This document shows positions 1-6,180 of a stretch of DNA of 6,372 nt, piece after piece. A model generated the notes under the pieces. The model was not told the origin of the DNA. It searched no databases and saw only the letters and a list, made by a program, of their open reading frames with translations. How positions within the stretch are numbered: position 1 is the first letter of the stretch; every line of letters begins with the position of its first letter. The translations under genes and the position numbers were made by a program. The stretch covers positions 1 through 6,372 of the forward strand of contig CALEHZ010000002.1 in the NCBI GenBank assembly GCA_937875715.1. The letters are read 5' to 3'. Source of the stretch: an uncultured Campylobacter sp. (lineage in GTDB: Bacteria > Campylobacterota > Campylobacteria > Campylobacterales > Campylobacteraceae).

Positions 1-19
1 TTTTCTAAAATATAAATAT

Positions 20-86
20 TTCAAAAAATTCAAAAGCTGAATTTTATAAAATTCAAAGCCTTATTTTTATAAGTGAATTTTTTGAA
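20..86. repeat. Repeat cluster downstream of the pseudopilin gene
   Basis: In order: companion motif reversed, TTCAAAAAATTCA (20-32); perfect 18-bp palindrome (38-55); small hairpin CTTAT-TTTTT-less core with arms 60-64 and 69-73 around four T; companion motif TGAATTTTTTGAA (74-86). With the palindrome at 94-111 this gives four units in 92 bases. No gene is visible in 1-108. Confidence 0.85.
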
Positions 87-93
87 GTAAGCC

Positions 94-111
94 TGAATTT
101 TATAAAATTCA
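94..111. repeat. Palindromic repeat overlapping the pseudopilin stop codon
   Basis: A perfect copy of TGAATTTTATAAAATTCA. Its right end (TCA, 109-111) is the reverse complement of the pseudopilin TGA stop, so gene end and repeat share three bases. It contains two RAATTY hexamers. Confidence 0.9.
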
Positions 112-855
112 CTTTTTGCTTTCTGTTGTTGCTTTGCAGTTGCTGTCGATGTTTTCTACACAAGCATAGCCAGTTTGCGCAAAAACTAGGATTTTTACTT
201 CATCGCCACCTTTGCCAGTAAGCGTGATACGAATAAAATCTTTTACTAATTTATCGCTTTGATAAGCTATTGCGCCTCCAGTTCCATAAGGTGCAAACAC
301 ACGCCCTAAATCATCAAATATAAAGCTTTTTGAATTATTATTTGCACCTGTTGTTCCAGGGAATTTTATATCAATTCCTTTAATCTCATAAGTGTCTGTA
401 AGGTTCATTTTTTTACTAAATTTATTTTGAGCGCCACCTTTGTTGCCGTCATAATCAGCTGCTAGATATTTTCCAGGCTCGGCTGGGTCTAGGGCTAGTT
501 CATCTAGCGAATTAGCATTGCCTGTTTTATCACCAGCACTATCTTGCCAAACGCTATAGCGTATGCATTTTTTTGTGTCTTTATCATTTGCTTTAATTGG
601 ATTTTTACAATCATCTAATTTACCAGCAGCCTCAGAAAAACTCACTCTCCAAAATTTTTTATACCAAGTAGCATCATTGCTATCAAATTTATCATTATTT
701 AGCGCTAGATGCTGTGCGTAGCGAATGTGTGAAATGATCTGCCTTGCGGCTTCTAAGGTCTTTGTGTCGGCTTTATTTGGCATAAGAAAAAAGGCTAAAA
801 CTCCAATTAGCACAATCACAACAATGAGCTCAACCATAGTAAATGCTTTTTTCAT
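109..855 (-). CDS. Type II secretion/competence-type pseudopilin (prepilin-like N-terminus)
   Basis: This 248-residue protein begins with a class III (prepilin) signal, MKKAFTMVEL, followed by a hydrophobic helix to about residue 25. Processing by a PilD-type peptidase would fall between Ala4 and Phe5, placing Glu9 at the canonical +5 position of the mature protein. The -1 residue is Ala rather than the usual Gly, which I recall as common in Campylobacterota pseudopilins. The rest is a probably periplasmic globular domain with four cysteines (83, 97, 232, 240) that could form two disulfides. The segment SFIFDDLGRVFAP and the C-terminal strand KILVFAQTGY resemble the beta-rich fold of GspH/FimT-type minor pseudopilins. 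It probably assembles in the inner-membrane pseudopilus that in Campylobacter serves DNA uptake. The ATG at 855 has AAGG upstream (862-865) and its own promoter. The TGA stop overlaps an 18-bp palindrome. Pseudopilin family confidence is high; the specific subunit is not resolved. Confidence 0.85.
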   Translation of the reverse strand: MKKAFTMVELIVVIVLIGVLAFFLMPNKADTKTLEAARQIISHIRYAQHLALNNDKFDSNDATWYKKFWRVSFSEAAGKLDDCKNPIKANDKDTKKCIRYSVWQDSAGDKTGNANSLDELALDPAEPGKYLAADYDGNKGGAQNKFSKKMNLTDTYEIKGIDIKFPGTTGANNNSKSFIFDDLGRVFAPYGTGGAIAYQSDKLVKDFIRITLTGKGGDEVKILVFAQTGYACVENIDSNCKATTESKK

Positions 856-882
856 ATTTTGCCTTTTTTAAAAAATTCACAT

Positions 883-904
883 ATTATAGCAGAAAAAATT
901 ATTC
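883..904 (-). promoter_or_regulatory. Extended -10 promoter for the pseudopilin gene
   Basis: On the minus strand TGCTATAAT runs from 891 to 883: a perfect TATAAT with the TGn extension. It is preceded by a T-rich stretch (904-892), as is typical of Campylobacter sigma-70 promoters, which lack a conserved -35 box. Transcription would start near 876, giving a leader of about 20 nt that contains the AAGG ribosome binding site. The T-rich part overlaps the stop codon of the upstream gene, so the pseudopilin probably has expression independent of the operon before it. Confidence 0.7.
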
Positions 905-2107
905 ACAAATAAAAAACTGGGCTATTTTAACACCGAATTTTTTGATTTCTACACTTTTATTTGAGCATTTTTGCTCACTTAAAAATAATTTTGCCCCACC
1001 TTTGATTTCATAAAATTCAAGCCTTCTTGCTAGTTTAAAATCGCTTGAAATCTCGTTTATTCCAAGCTTTTTTAGCTCACTAGCAAGTTCTTTTGCAACT
1101 GAGTATTTATAAGCAAAGTGACTTTTGGGGTTTGATAAAAAAGCATATAAAAACTCTGGAAATATTGAAACCAGCGCATTTAGACCAAGAGTAAAAAGCA
1201 TTAAAAAAGCTAAAAGCTTGTATTTAAAGCGAAACTTTGGCAAACGCACAAAATACGAAGCAAAAAACAGCCTTATCATATGCGGTATAAAAATCACACA
1301 AAAAGGCAAAAACAGCTCAAATGGTGGCTTTGTTCGCACGCTAAAAAGCAAGCAAGCACAAAAGGCGCTAATGCTTATGAACCACAAAAAATCTTTGTGT
1401 TCTTTAATCCACATTCTATAAACTGCGTAAATAAAATAAATGAAAATTAGTGGCGAAAAAGTAGCACCAAATATCGCCATAGCATCAATTATATAGCCTT
1501 TTGGTTTGCCTGAAAAATCAAAGTCAAAAACAAAAAGCCAAATAATAGAAAAAATAGCTGCAAATATCGCTAAATTGCGCTTTTTATCATATAAAGCAAA
1601 GAAAAATAAGGCTAGATAAAGCGCCAAAAAAGCGTTGCTTACAAAAATGCTAGCAGCCAAAAGTGCCAAAAGGCTCTTAAAATGCGAGTTTTGCACCAAA
1701 TAAAGAGCAATCAAAGCAATTAAAATAATAAAAACTGCTGAGTTTATGATAATCGCACTTGCCATCACGCCTGGCAAATACATATAAACACACGCAGCAA
1801 TCAGCCTTTGATAGCGATCTGGTAGTATTTTTTTGCTAATTTTATAAATCAAAAAAATATTTATAAAATGTGCTAATAAAAAAGGCAGCCTTACGGCTAA
1901 ATCCTTGCCCAAAATATCGCCAAAAGCTATGTTTGAGCCATTTACAATTTCGTGTAAAAAGCCAAATTCTTTCAAAAATGAGCTATTTGAATAAAAAATT
2001 TCAGCCTCATTAAAGCTAATACTAAGCGAACTTATGCTGTAAATTAAAAGGGCTAAATTCAGCAAAGTTATTAAAAAAAGTATGAAATATTCGTTATTTA
2101 TACGCAT
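899..2107 (-). CDS. Multi-pass membrane protein, probable GT-C (GT39/ArnT-like) glycosyltransferase
   Basis: This 402-residue protein has a TM helix at about 8-28, a first periplasmic loop to about 70, then roughly nine more hydrophobic segments (about 72-92, 100-115, 118-138, 145-172, 178-195, 208-232, 241-257, 262-284, 297-320) and a soluble C-terminal tail of about 75 residues. The large first loop, with an acidic motif soon after TM1 and the string AVRLPFLLAHFINIFLIYKI, matches GT-C transferases such as ArnT/PMT, which move sugars from polyprenyl-phosphate donors at the periplasmic face. The acidic motif reads NEAE (33-36) instead of the usual DE pair, and the protein is shorter than ArnT (about 550). 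Acceptor and sugar cannot be inferred. It is the last gene of the operon and its ATG lies 14 bases inside the MFS gene. No good Shine-Dalgarno precedes it, so translational coupling is likely. Family assignment is moderate. Confidence 0.6.
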   Translation of the reverse strand: MRINNEYFILFLITLLNLALLIYSISSLSISFNEAEIFYSNSSFLKEFGFLHEIVNGSNIAFGDILGKDLAVRLPFLLAHFINIFLIYKISKKILPDRYQRLIAACVYMYLPGVMASAIIINSAVFIILIALIALYLVQNSHFKSLLALLAASIFVSNAFLALYLALFFFALYDKKRNLAIFAAIFSIIWLFVFDFDFSGKPKGYIIDAMAIFGATFSPLIFIYFIYAVYRMWIKEHKDFLWFISISAFCACLLFSVRTKPPFELFLPFCVIFIPHMIRLFFASYFVRLPKFRFKYKLLAFLMLFTLGLNALVSIFPEFLYAFLSNPKSHFAYKYSVAKELASELKKLGINEISSDFKLARRLEFYEIKGGAKLFLSEQKCSNKSVEIKKFGVKIAQFFICE

Positions 2108-3233
2108 ATTTTAAATACACCATCGAAAAAAGTGAAAAAAGGCAAACTACACCAAGTGCTAGCAAAAATGCCCACCAGCCAAAGTCTAAAAACAAAAAAG
2201 CAGGCAAAAAACTGCCTAAAAATCCACCAGAATAATAAAAACTAAGATAAAGCCCATTTGTAATGCCTTTGTGTGTGGCTAGTTGATTTACAAAGCCGCT
2301 TGCTATGCCATGTGCGATGAAATTACCCACACAAAGCACTAACATAGCAACAAAAAGAGCACTAAAGCTGGCTATATTAAAAATAAAAAGGCTAAAAATG
2401 CTAACTATAATTCCAAAAATAATCGTATTTATCGCCCCGCCAAAGAGCTTTTCAATGCGCTTATTATTAAAGCAAATTAGCACTCCAAGCAAATAGCCAG
2501 TATAAAGTAGGCTTGTTTTTGTGCCGCTAAAATCTCCCAAAATCTGCATAAAACGCATTGGAATATAGTTTAAAAGTCCTTGAAAAACAAAAAATAAACA
2601 AAAAATCATTATATAAATATATAAATTTTGTTTTTCTCTAAGCACGCTTACAATGTCTTTAAAGCTTGGTTTGATGATTGAAGCTGTGATGTTTTGGCAT
2701 TTGGTGCGAACTAAAATAGCACAAAGCAAGCAAATAAAAGCTGTTGTGATAATATAAAATTTCCAGCTATAAATATCAGTAAAAAATCCGCTTAAAAGTC
2801 TGCCCAAAAAGCCGCCAACTATCGCCATAGCAATGTAAGCGCCAATTGCAGAGCTTATATTTTCTTTGCTTACAATCTGTGCTGTGTAGCTCATAAGCCC
2901 AGTCATAACAGCAGGCATTAAAAGTCCTTCTAAGCCCCTTATATTTAGCATTAGCGTGTAGCTATCACAAAGTGCGAAAATTAGCTGAAAAAAAGCAAGT
3001 AGAATAAAAGCATAAAAAAGTATTGTTCTTATGCTGATTTTTTCTATCAAATAGCCATAAACAAGACCTCCAAAACCAAGCGGCAGAAGTGCTGCGCTCA
3101 TAAAAAGCCCAGCTTCTGTGCTGCTAATGCCAAATTCTTGTTCAAAAACCACCGAAATTGGCTGCAGCGAGTATAAAACGCTCATATTTGTAATATTACA
3201 AAAATAAATTAAAAACAAATTAGCTCTGTTCAT
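2094..3233 (-). CDS. MFS transporter, YnfM-like efflux type
   Basis: This 379-residue protein has about 12 hydrophobic helices and a polar central loop (about 175-205), the normal two-domain architecture of the major facilitator superfamily at near-normal length. The N-terminal YSLQPISVVFEQEFGIS and the glycine-rich stretch IVGGFLGRLLSGFFTDIYSWK (from about 138) resemble the YnfM/AraJ-like drug and metabolite efflux branch. The loop 2-3 motif A is degenerate (GYLIEKISIRT at 60-70), lacking the usual Asp-Arg. Substrate is unknown. Being coupled to a purine phosphoribosyltransferase, a nucleobase or nucleoside analogue is conceivable, but that is inference from context only. It overlaps the phosphoribosyltransferase by 14 bases at its start and the glycosyltransferase by 14 bases at its end. 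Only a weak AAGA lies before the ATG, so expression probably depends on translation of the gene before it. Confidence 0.85.
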   Translation of the reverse strand: MNRANLFLIYFCNITNMSVLYSLQPISVVFEQEFGISSTEAGLFMSAALLPLGFGGLVYGYLIEKISIRTILFYAFILLAFFQLIFALCDSYTLMLNIRGLEGLLMPAVMTGLMSYTAQIVSKENISSAIGAYIAMAIVGGFLGRLLSGFFTDIYSWKFYIITTAFICLLCAILVRTKCQNITASIIKPSFKDIVSVLREKQNLYIYIMIFCLFFVFQGLLNYIPMRFMQILGDFSGTKTSLLYTGYLLGVLICFNNKRIEKLFGGAINTIIFGIIVSIFSLFIFNIASFSALFVAMLVLCVGNFIAHGIASGFVNQLATHKGITNGLYLSFYYSGGFLGSFLPAFLFLDFGWWAFLLALGVVCLFSLFSMVYLKYAYK

Positions 3234-3693
3234 TATTTCTTGCTAAAATCTCGTCTAGCTCGTATTCCCAAGGAAATTGTATCCATTCTTGTGTGGGATT
3301 TATAAAAAATTCAGGCTTAAAACATGCAGTTGTTTTATAAAATAAAGCCGCAGTATGAAAATCACACTCAAAGCGTGATTTTAGCGTATCAAAAACAACT
3401 TTCATACTTTCGCCGCTATCAATGATATCATCTACGATTAAAACACGCTCAAAGCTATCAAGCGCTGGGATAAAGGCAAGTCTAGGCTCGTGAATTTTTT
3501 GATCGCCGCCATAAGAAATGGAGCTTAAAGACAAACACGCACGCACGCCTAGCAAATGCGACAAAAACTGCGCCAAAGCAAGTCCGCCACGAGCTATACC
3601 TAAAATTGCAGAAAATTCAATCCCAGAGTTTTTGATTTGTCCTGCAAGCGCGATAGAATCACGCTCAAAGTCATTATAAGAGTATATTATCAT
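3220..3693 (-). CDS. Purine phosphoribosyltransferase, XGPRT-like
   Basis: This 157-residue type I phosphoribosyltransferase matches the length of bacterial xanthine-guanine enzymes. The PRPP-binding loop is VLIVDDIIDSGES (84-96), with the paired aspartates 88-89. The pyrophosphate-loop motif ARGG is at 34-37. The C-terminal WIQFPWEYE (137-145) corresponds to the WIEQPW segment of E. coli Gpt, and the YKT/KPEFF stretch (119-130) occupies the base-recognition region. It would convert xanthine, guanine or hypoxanthine plus PRPP to the nucleotide in the cytoplasm; the preferred base cannot be fixed from sequence. The ATG overlaps the antiporter's TGA as ATGA (3690-3693), with no strong ribosome binding site, indicating translational coupling. 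The C-terminus overlaps the MFS start. Catalytic motifs are intact. The alternative is a general hypoxanthine phosphoribosyltransferase. Confidence 0.85.
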   Translation of the reverse strand: MIIYSYNDFERDSIALAGQIKNSGIEFSAILGIARGGLALAQFLSHLLGVRACLSLSSISYGGDQKIHEPRLAFIPALDSFERVLIVDDIIDSGESMKVVFDTLKSRFECDFHTAALFYKTTACFKPEFFINPTQEWIQFPWEYELDEILARNNEQS

Positions 3694-4889
3694 TCTTGTG
3701 CAATACCTAGTTTTTTAGCCATAAAAGTTAGACTCATGCCTTGAATCAAAACAGAAATTAAGACCATGAAAAAGATAATATTAAATATCATCCCAGCAGC
3801 CGGAAGCTGATATAAATAAGGATAAGTCGCTAGTATAATAGGAACAGCCCCACGCAGCCCAACCCACGATATAAAGAGCTTTTCTTTGGCGTTATATTTA
3901 CTAAAAATCAAACAAGCAAACACAGCCGCAGGGCGAGCCACTAGCATCAAAATAAGAGCCAAAGTAATAGCGCCAAATGCCACAGCTGGCAAGTTTGAAG
4001 GGAAAACCAAAAGTCCAAGTGTTAAAAACACCACTATTTGCATCATCCACGCAATTGCGTTATGAAAGGCTCTAATATTTTCTTTGCTATAAAAATTCAC
4101 TCTATTTGTGATGATTCCGGCTATGTAAATGCTAAGGTAGCCATTGCCAAAGGCAACTGAACTAGTGCCAAAGATCAAAAACATCCACGCCACGCTAATT
4201 AGCGGATAAAGCCCCGATTGCGTGATTTGAAGCCTATCACAAAGCTTAGGAAATGCCCAGCCAAAAGCTATGCCAAGTCCAATTCCTATTCCAAATTGTG
4301 CGATGAATTTTAAAATCCAGCCAAGAACTGAGCTGCTTTCTGGCATTGAGATTAGCTGCACGATTGAAATCGTTAGAAATATCGCCATAGGGTCATTTGA
4401 GCCACTTTCTAGCTCTAAAAGTGGCGAGAGATTATTTTTAAGTCCGATTTTTTGAGACCGCAGTATCATAAATACAGCCGCTGCGTCCGTTGAGCTAATA
4501 ATAGCGCCTAAAAGCAAGCTTTCTAAAACACTAAAATCAAGGATAAGATAAATAAAACCAGCCATTACAAATGCAGTAATGAGCACTCCCAAGGTCGCTA
4601 AAATGACACCAGCAGTGATCACGCCTTTAATATCGTCCCAAAAAGTATCAAGTCCGCCGCTATAAAGTATGAAAATAAGGGCGATTGTGCCTACAACCTG
4701 TGCAGTAATTGCGTTTGAGAAGCGAATGCCAACAAGCCCTTCTTCGCCCAAAAGCATTCCAAAGCCAAGGAACAAAAGCAGCAATGGAACGCCGATTTTA
4801 TCAGCAATTTTGCTAGCATAAACGCTTAGAAAAAGTATAAGTCCAACTACGATTATATAATAATTTAAGTTATCTAAAATTGCGTTCAA
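3690..4889 (-). CDS. CPA1-type cation/proton antiporter, NhaP2/CvrA-like, membrane domain only
   Basis: This 399-residue protein of about 12 TM helices is an inner-membrane monovalent cation/H+ antiporter. Diagnostic motifs are SSTDAA (132-137), LELESGSNDPMA (158-169, with the transport Asn165-Asp166 pair), ARP (318-320) and WVGLRGAVPI (342-351), the last two close to the K+/H+ antiporter NhaP2/CvrA. E. coli CvrA carries a further C-terminal cytoplasmic regulatory region with a TrkA-C domain; this protein ends about nine residues after the last helix and lacks it. The start is TTG (4889-4887): AAAGGA (4900-4895) stands 5 nt upstream, no upstream in-frame ATG is available, and the next internal ATG (Met45) would remove the first helix. 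It is the first gene of a four-gene operon and its stop overlaps the phosphoribosyltransferase start. Likely roles are K+ or Na+ and pH homeostasis; ion specificity is inferred only. Confidence 0.88.
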   Translation of the reverse strand: MNAILDNLNYYIIVVGLILFLSVYASKIADKIGVPLLLLFLGFGMLLGEEGLVGIRFSNAITAQVVGTIALIFILYSGGLDTFWDDIKGVITAGVILATLGVLITAFVMAGFIYLILDFSVLESLLLGAIISSTDAAAVFMILRSQKIGLKNNLSPLLELESGSNDPMAIFLTISIVQLISMPESSSVLGWILKFIAQFGIGIGLGIAFGWAFPKLCDRLQITQSGLYPLISVAWMFLIFGTSSVAFGNGYLSIYIAGIITNRVNFYSKENIRAFHNAIAWMMQIVVFLTLGLLVFPSNLPAVAFGAITLALILMLVARPAAVFACLIFSKYNAKEKLFISWVGLRGAVPIILATYPYLYQLPAAGMIFNIIFFMVLISVLIQGMSLTFMAKKLGIAQE

Positions 4890-4894
4890 TTTTG

Positions 4895-4900
4895 TCCTTT
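4895..4900 (-). promoter_or_regulatory. Ribosome binding site fixing the antiporter TTG start
   Basis: Minus-strand AAAGGA lies five bases (CAAAA) before TTG at 4889. It is the strongest Shine-Dalgarno match in the window and supports TTG as the genuine start. The weak start codon may moderate translation of the first operon gene. Confidence 0.7.
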
Positions 4901-4914
4901 CTTTGTTTTTTTAA

Positions 4915-4922
4915 ATTTTATA
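4915..4922 (-). promoter_or_regulatory. Candidate -10 element of the antiporter operon
   Basis: Minus-strand TATAAAAT (4922-4915) lies inside a near-perfect copy of the palindromic repeat and is preceded by a T-rich stretch. Transcription from near 4908 would leave a leader of about 19 nt holding the AAAGGA site. The same core occurs in every repeat copy and on both strands, so the match is weak evidence on its own; position relative to the gene is the main support. Confidence 0.35.
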
Positions 4923-4930
4923 AAATTCAC

Positions 4931-4959
4931 TTCAAAAAATTCAACTTGAATTTTTTGAA
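4931..4959. repeat. Perfect inverted repeat, 14-bp arms with 1-base centre
   Basis: TTCAAAAAATTCAA, then C, then TTGAATTTTTTGAA: two companion motifs head to head, with every arm base paired. As RNA it could form a stem of about 12 bp around a short loop. The stem is almost entirely A-U and no U-tract follows the second arm on the minus strand, so it is not a standard intrinsic terminator. Confidence 0.85.
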
Positions 4960-5017
4960 TTTTATGAATTTTTTGCTTTGCCCAGTAATTTTATAAAATT
5001 CAATTTATAAAATTCAC

Positions 5018-5039
5018 TTTGAATTTTATAAAATTCAAA
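5018..5039. repeat. Palindromic repeat directly after the mqnE stop codon (22 bp, perfect)
   Basis: The 18-bp core TGAATTTTATAAAATTCA (5020-5037) is extended by TT and AA to a perfect 22-bp palindrome. It begins at the base right after the mqnE TAG (5042-5040). It could form a short hairpin in the 3' end of the mqnE transcript. It contains two RAATTY hexamers. Confidence 0.9.
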
Positions 5040-6113
5040 CTAAATCTCATTATAGAGACTATCACGGCGCACAGGCACTTTGCCGCTTGTCTCAATTAGC
5101 TCAATAAACTCTTTTTGCACCTTGCCTTTTTGGCTTGAGGCACCTGCAGCGCTTTGGATGCGCTCGTGTCCTATGGTGCCGTCTATATCATCAGCGCCGA
5201 AGTCTTGAGCTACAATAGCAAGACCCAAAGTACTTGTAGCCCAGTAAGCTTTAATATGCGCAAAATTATCTAGCACTAAACGCGAAATAGCGATGGTTTT
5301 AAGGTATTCTTCGCTGCCAAGTGGCTTTATGCCATCTAAATAATTATTTTGCGTTTGATACACAAGCGGAATAAAAGCATTGAATTTTCCGCCATTTGCC
5401 CTCTCTAAGCTCTCATCTTGAACCTTGCGAAGGCGCAGCATGTGATCTATACGCTGCGCTCTATTTTCAATATGCCCAAATAGCATTGTAGCGTTACTTT
5501 GGCGGCCTTTTTCGTGCCACATTGAGTGGATTTTTAGCCAGTTATCGCTACTAACTTTGCCTTCACAAAGCTCTTTTCGCACGCTCTCATCAAAGATCTC
5601 AGCGCCACCGCCAGGCATGCTATCTACGCCATTTTCAAGCATTTTTTCTATAATTTCTTCATAACTTAGCTTGAATTTTCTGCTCATAAAGTCAATTTCA
5701 GCTGCCGTCATCGCCTTTATATGAAGTTTTGGCAAGCTTTCTTTAATCGTTTTAAATACCTTAAAAATCTCATCAGGCTTAGTAAATGGATTGTGAGAAC
5801 TTACGATATGAACTTCATCTGCGCCACTTTGAGCGGCGCTTTTAGCAATATCTATAATCTCATCAAAGCTCATTGTATAGGCATTTTCGTTTTTGCGGTG
5901 CGCCGAAAAAGCGCAGAATTTACAAGTATCCGCACAAAGATTGCTAGGATTTATGTGGCGATTTAGATTATAAAAAACCTTCTTGCCGTGTAATTTTTCA
6001 CGCTTAATCTGAGCATATTTGCCAAGAGTAAAAAGGTCTAAATCCCAAAGCCCCAGAGCATCATCAAGTTCTAAACGCTCATCATTTTGTAATTTTTTTA
6101 TTAAATTTTCCAT
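5040..6113 (-). CDS. mqnE: Aminofutalosine synthase MqnE (radical SAM)
   Basis: This 357-residue cytoplasmic radical SAM enzyme joins 3-[(1-carboxyvinyl)oxy]benzoate to the adenosyl group to give aminofutalosine in the futalosine route to menaquinone. The cluster motif CADTCKFCAFS has CX3CX2C cysteines at 60, 64 and 67. NRHINPSNLC before it, MPGGGAEIF (166-174) and ATMLFGHIE (208-216) fit MqnE rather than the related cyclase MqnC. Near the C-terminus are TSTLGLAIVAQDFGADDIDG and GHERIQSAAGA. Length is normal and all key residues are intact. An upstream in-frame TTG at 6125 would add four residues, but the ATG at 6113 is preferred: GGAAA (6123-6119) stands 7 nt upstream, whereas the TTG has no ribosome binding site and would lie only about 10 nt from the predicted transcript start. 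No other menaquinone gene is in the window, so it appears to be transcribed alone. Confidence 0.93.
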   Translation of the reverse strand: MENLIKKLQNDERLELDDALGLWDLDLFTLGKYAQIKREKLHGKKVFYNLNRHINPSNLCADTCKFCAFSAHRKNENAYTMSFDEIIDIAKSAAQSGADEVHIVSSHNPFTKPDEIFKVFKTIKESLPKLHIKAMTAAEIDFMSRKFKLSYEEIIEKMLENGVDSMPGGGAEIFDESVRKELCEGKVSSDNWLKIHSMWHEKGRQSNATMLFGHIENRAQRIDHMLRLRKVQDESLERANGGKFNAFIPLVYQTQNNYLDGIKPLGSEEYLKTIAISRLVLDNFAHIKAYWATSTLGLAIVAQDFGADDIDGTIGHERIQSAAGASSQKGKVQKEFIELIETSGKVPVRRDSLYNEI

Positions 6114-6141
6114 TGAATTTTCCAAAAAAATATGAAGCTAT

Positions 6142-6147
6142 ATTTTA
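6142..6147 (-). promoter_or_regulatory. Candidate -10 box of mqnE
   Basis: Minus-strand TAAAAT (6147-6142) has one mismatch to TATAAT and would start transcription near 6135, about 22 nt before the ATG at 6113. No TGn extension or -35 box is visible. It is supported mainly by position and by agreement with the ATG start. Confidence 0.4.
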
Positions 6148-6180
6148 GCTAAAATTGCCTTAAAAAGCGTATAAATACAC

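Larger units (their letters stand above)
4912..5039. repeat. Cluster of palindromic repeats filling the mqnE-antiporter gap
   Basis: Most of the 150 bases between mqnE and the antiporter consist of two related motifs. Copies of the 18-bp palindrome are at 5020-5037 (perfect), 4912-4929 (one mismatch), 4985-5002 (two mismatches) and 5001-5016 (shortened). The companion motif TGAATTTTTTGAA is at 4947-4959, reversed at 4931-4943, and partial at 4965-4975, with a palindrome half (TGAATTTTAT) at 4956-4965. Only about 4976-4984 and the last 22 bases before the antiporter are free of them. There is no coding capacity. Confidence 0.85.

Noticed and set aside
94..111. Palindrome as a classical rho-independent terminator
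   Set aside because: The stem is almost all A-U, the palindrome has no unpaired loop, and no U-tract follows on the minus strand. A 3'-end role is possible but not of the standard type, so it is annotated as a repeat.
1..111. CRISPR-like array
   Set aside because: Units are short, differ in orientation, have irregular spacing of 5-18 bases with no unique spacers, and no cas gene is present.
1003..1020. Palindrome-like sequence inside the glycosyltransferase gene (TGATTTCATAAAATTCA)
   Set aside because: It has several mismatches, encodes ordinary residues (EFYEIKG) and can arise from AT-rich codon use. Similar chance half-sites occur at 934-946, 3491-3502, 4304-4319 and 5667-5676.
1125..1421. 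Plus-strand open frames inside the minus-strand genes (also 2305-2496, 4270-4455, 5721-5966)
   Set aside because: All are antisense to well-supported genes, have no recognisable motif, and their composition is what the opposite coding strand would give.
3220..3233. The two equal 14-base overlaps as a special signal
   Set aside because: The sequences at 3220-3233 and 2094-2107 are unrelated; equal length is probably coincidence, and overlaps of this size are common in compact Campylobacter operons.
5040..6125. Start of mqnE at TTG 6125, and assignment as MqnC
   Set aside because: The TTG has no ribosome binding site, while ATG 6113 has one. The motif set around the CX3CX2C cluster and ATMLFGHIE fit aminofutalosine synthase rather than the cyclase.
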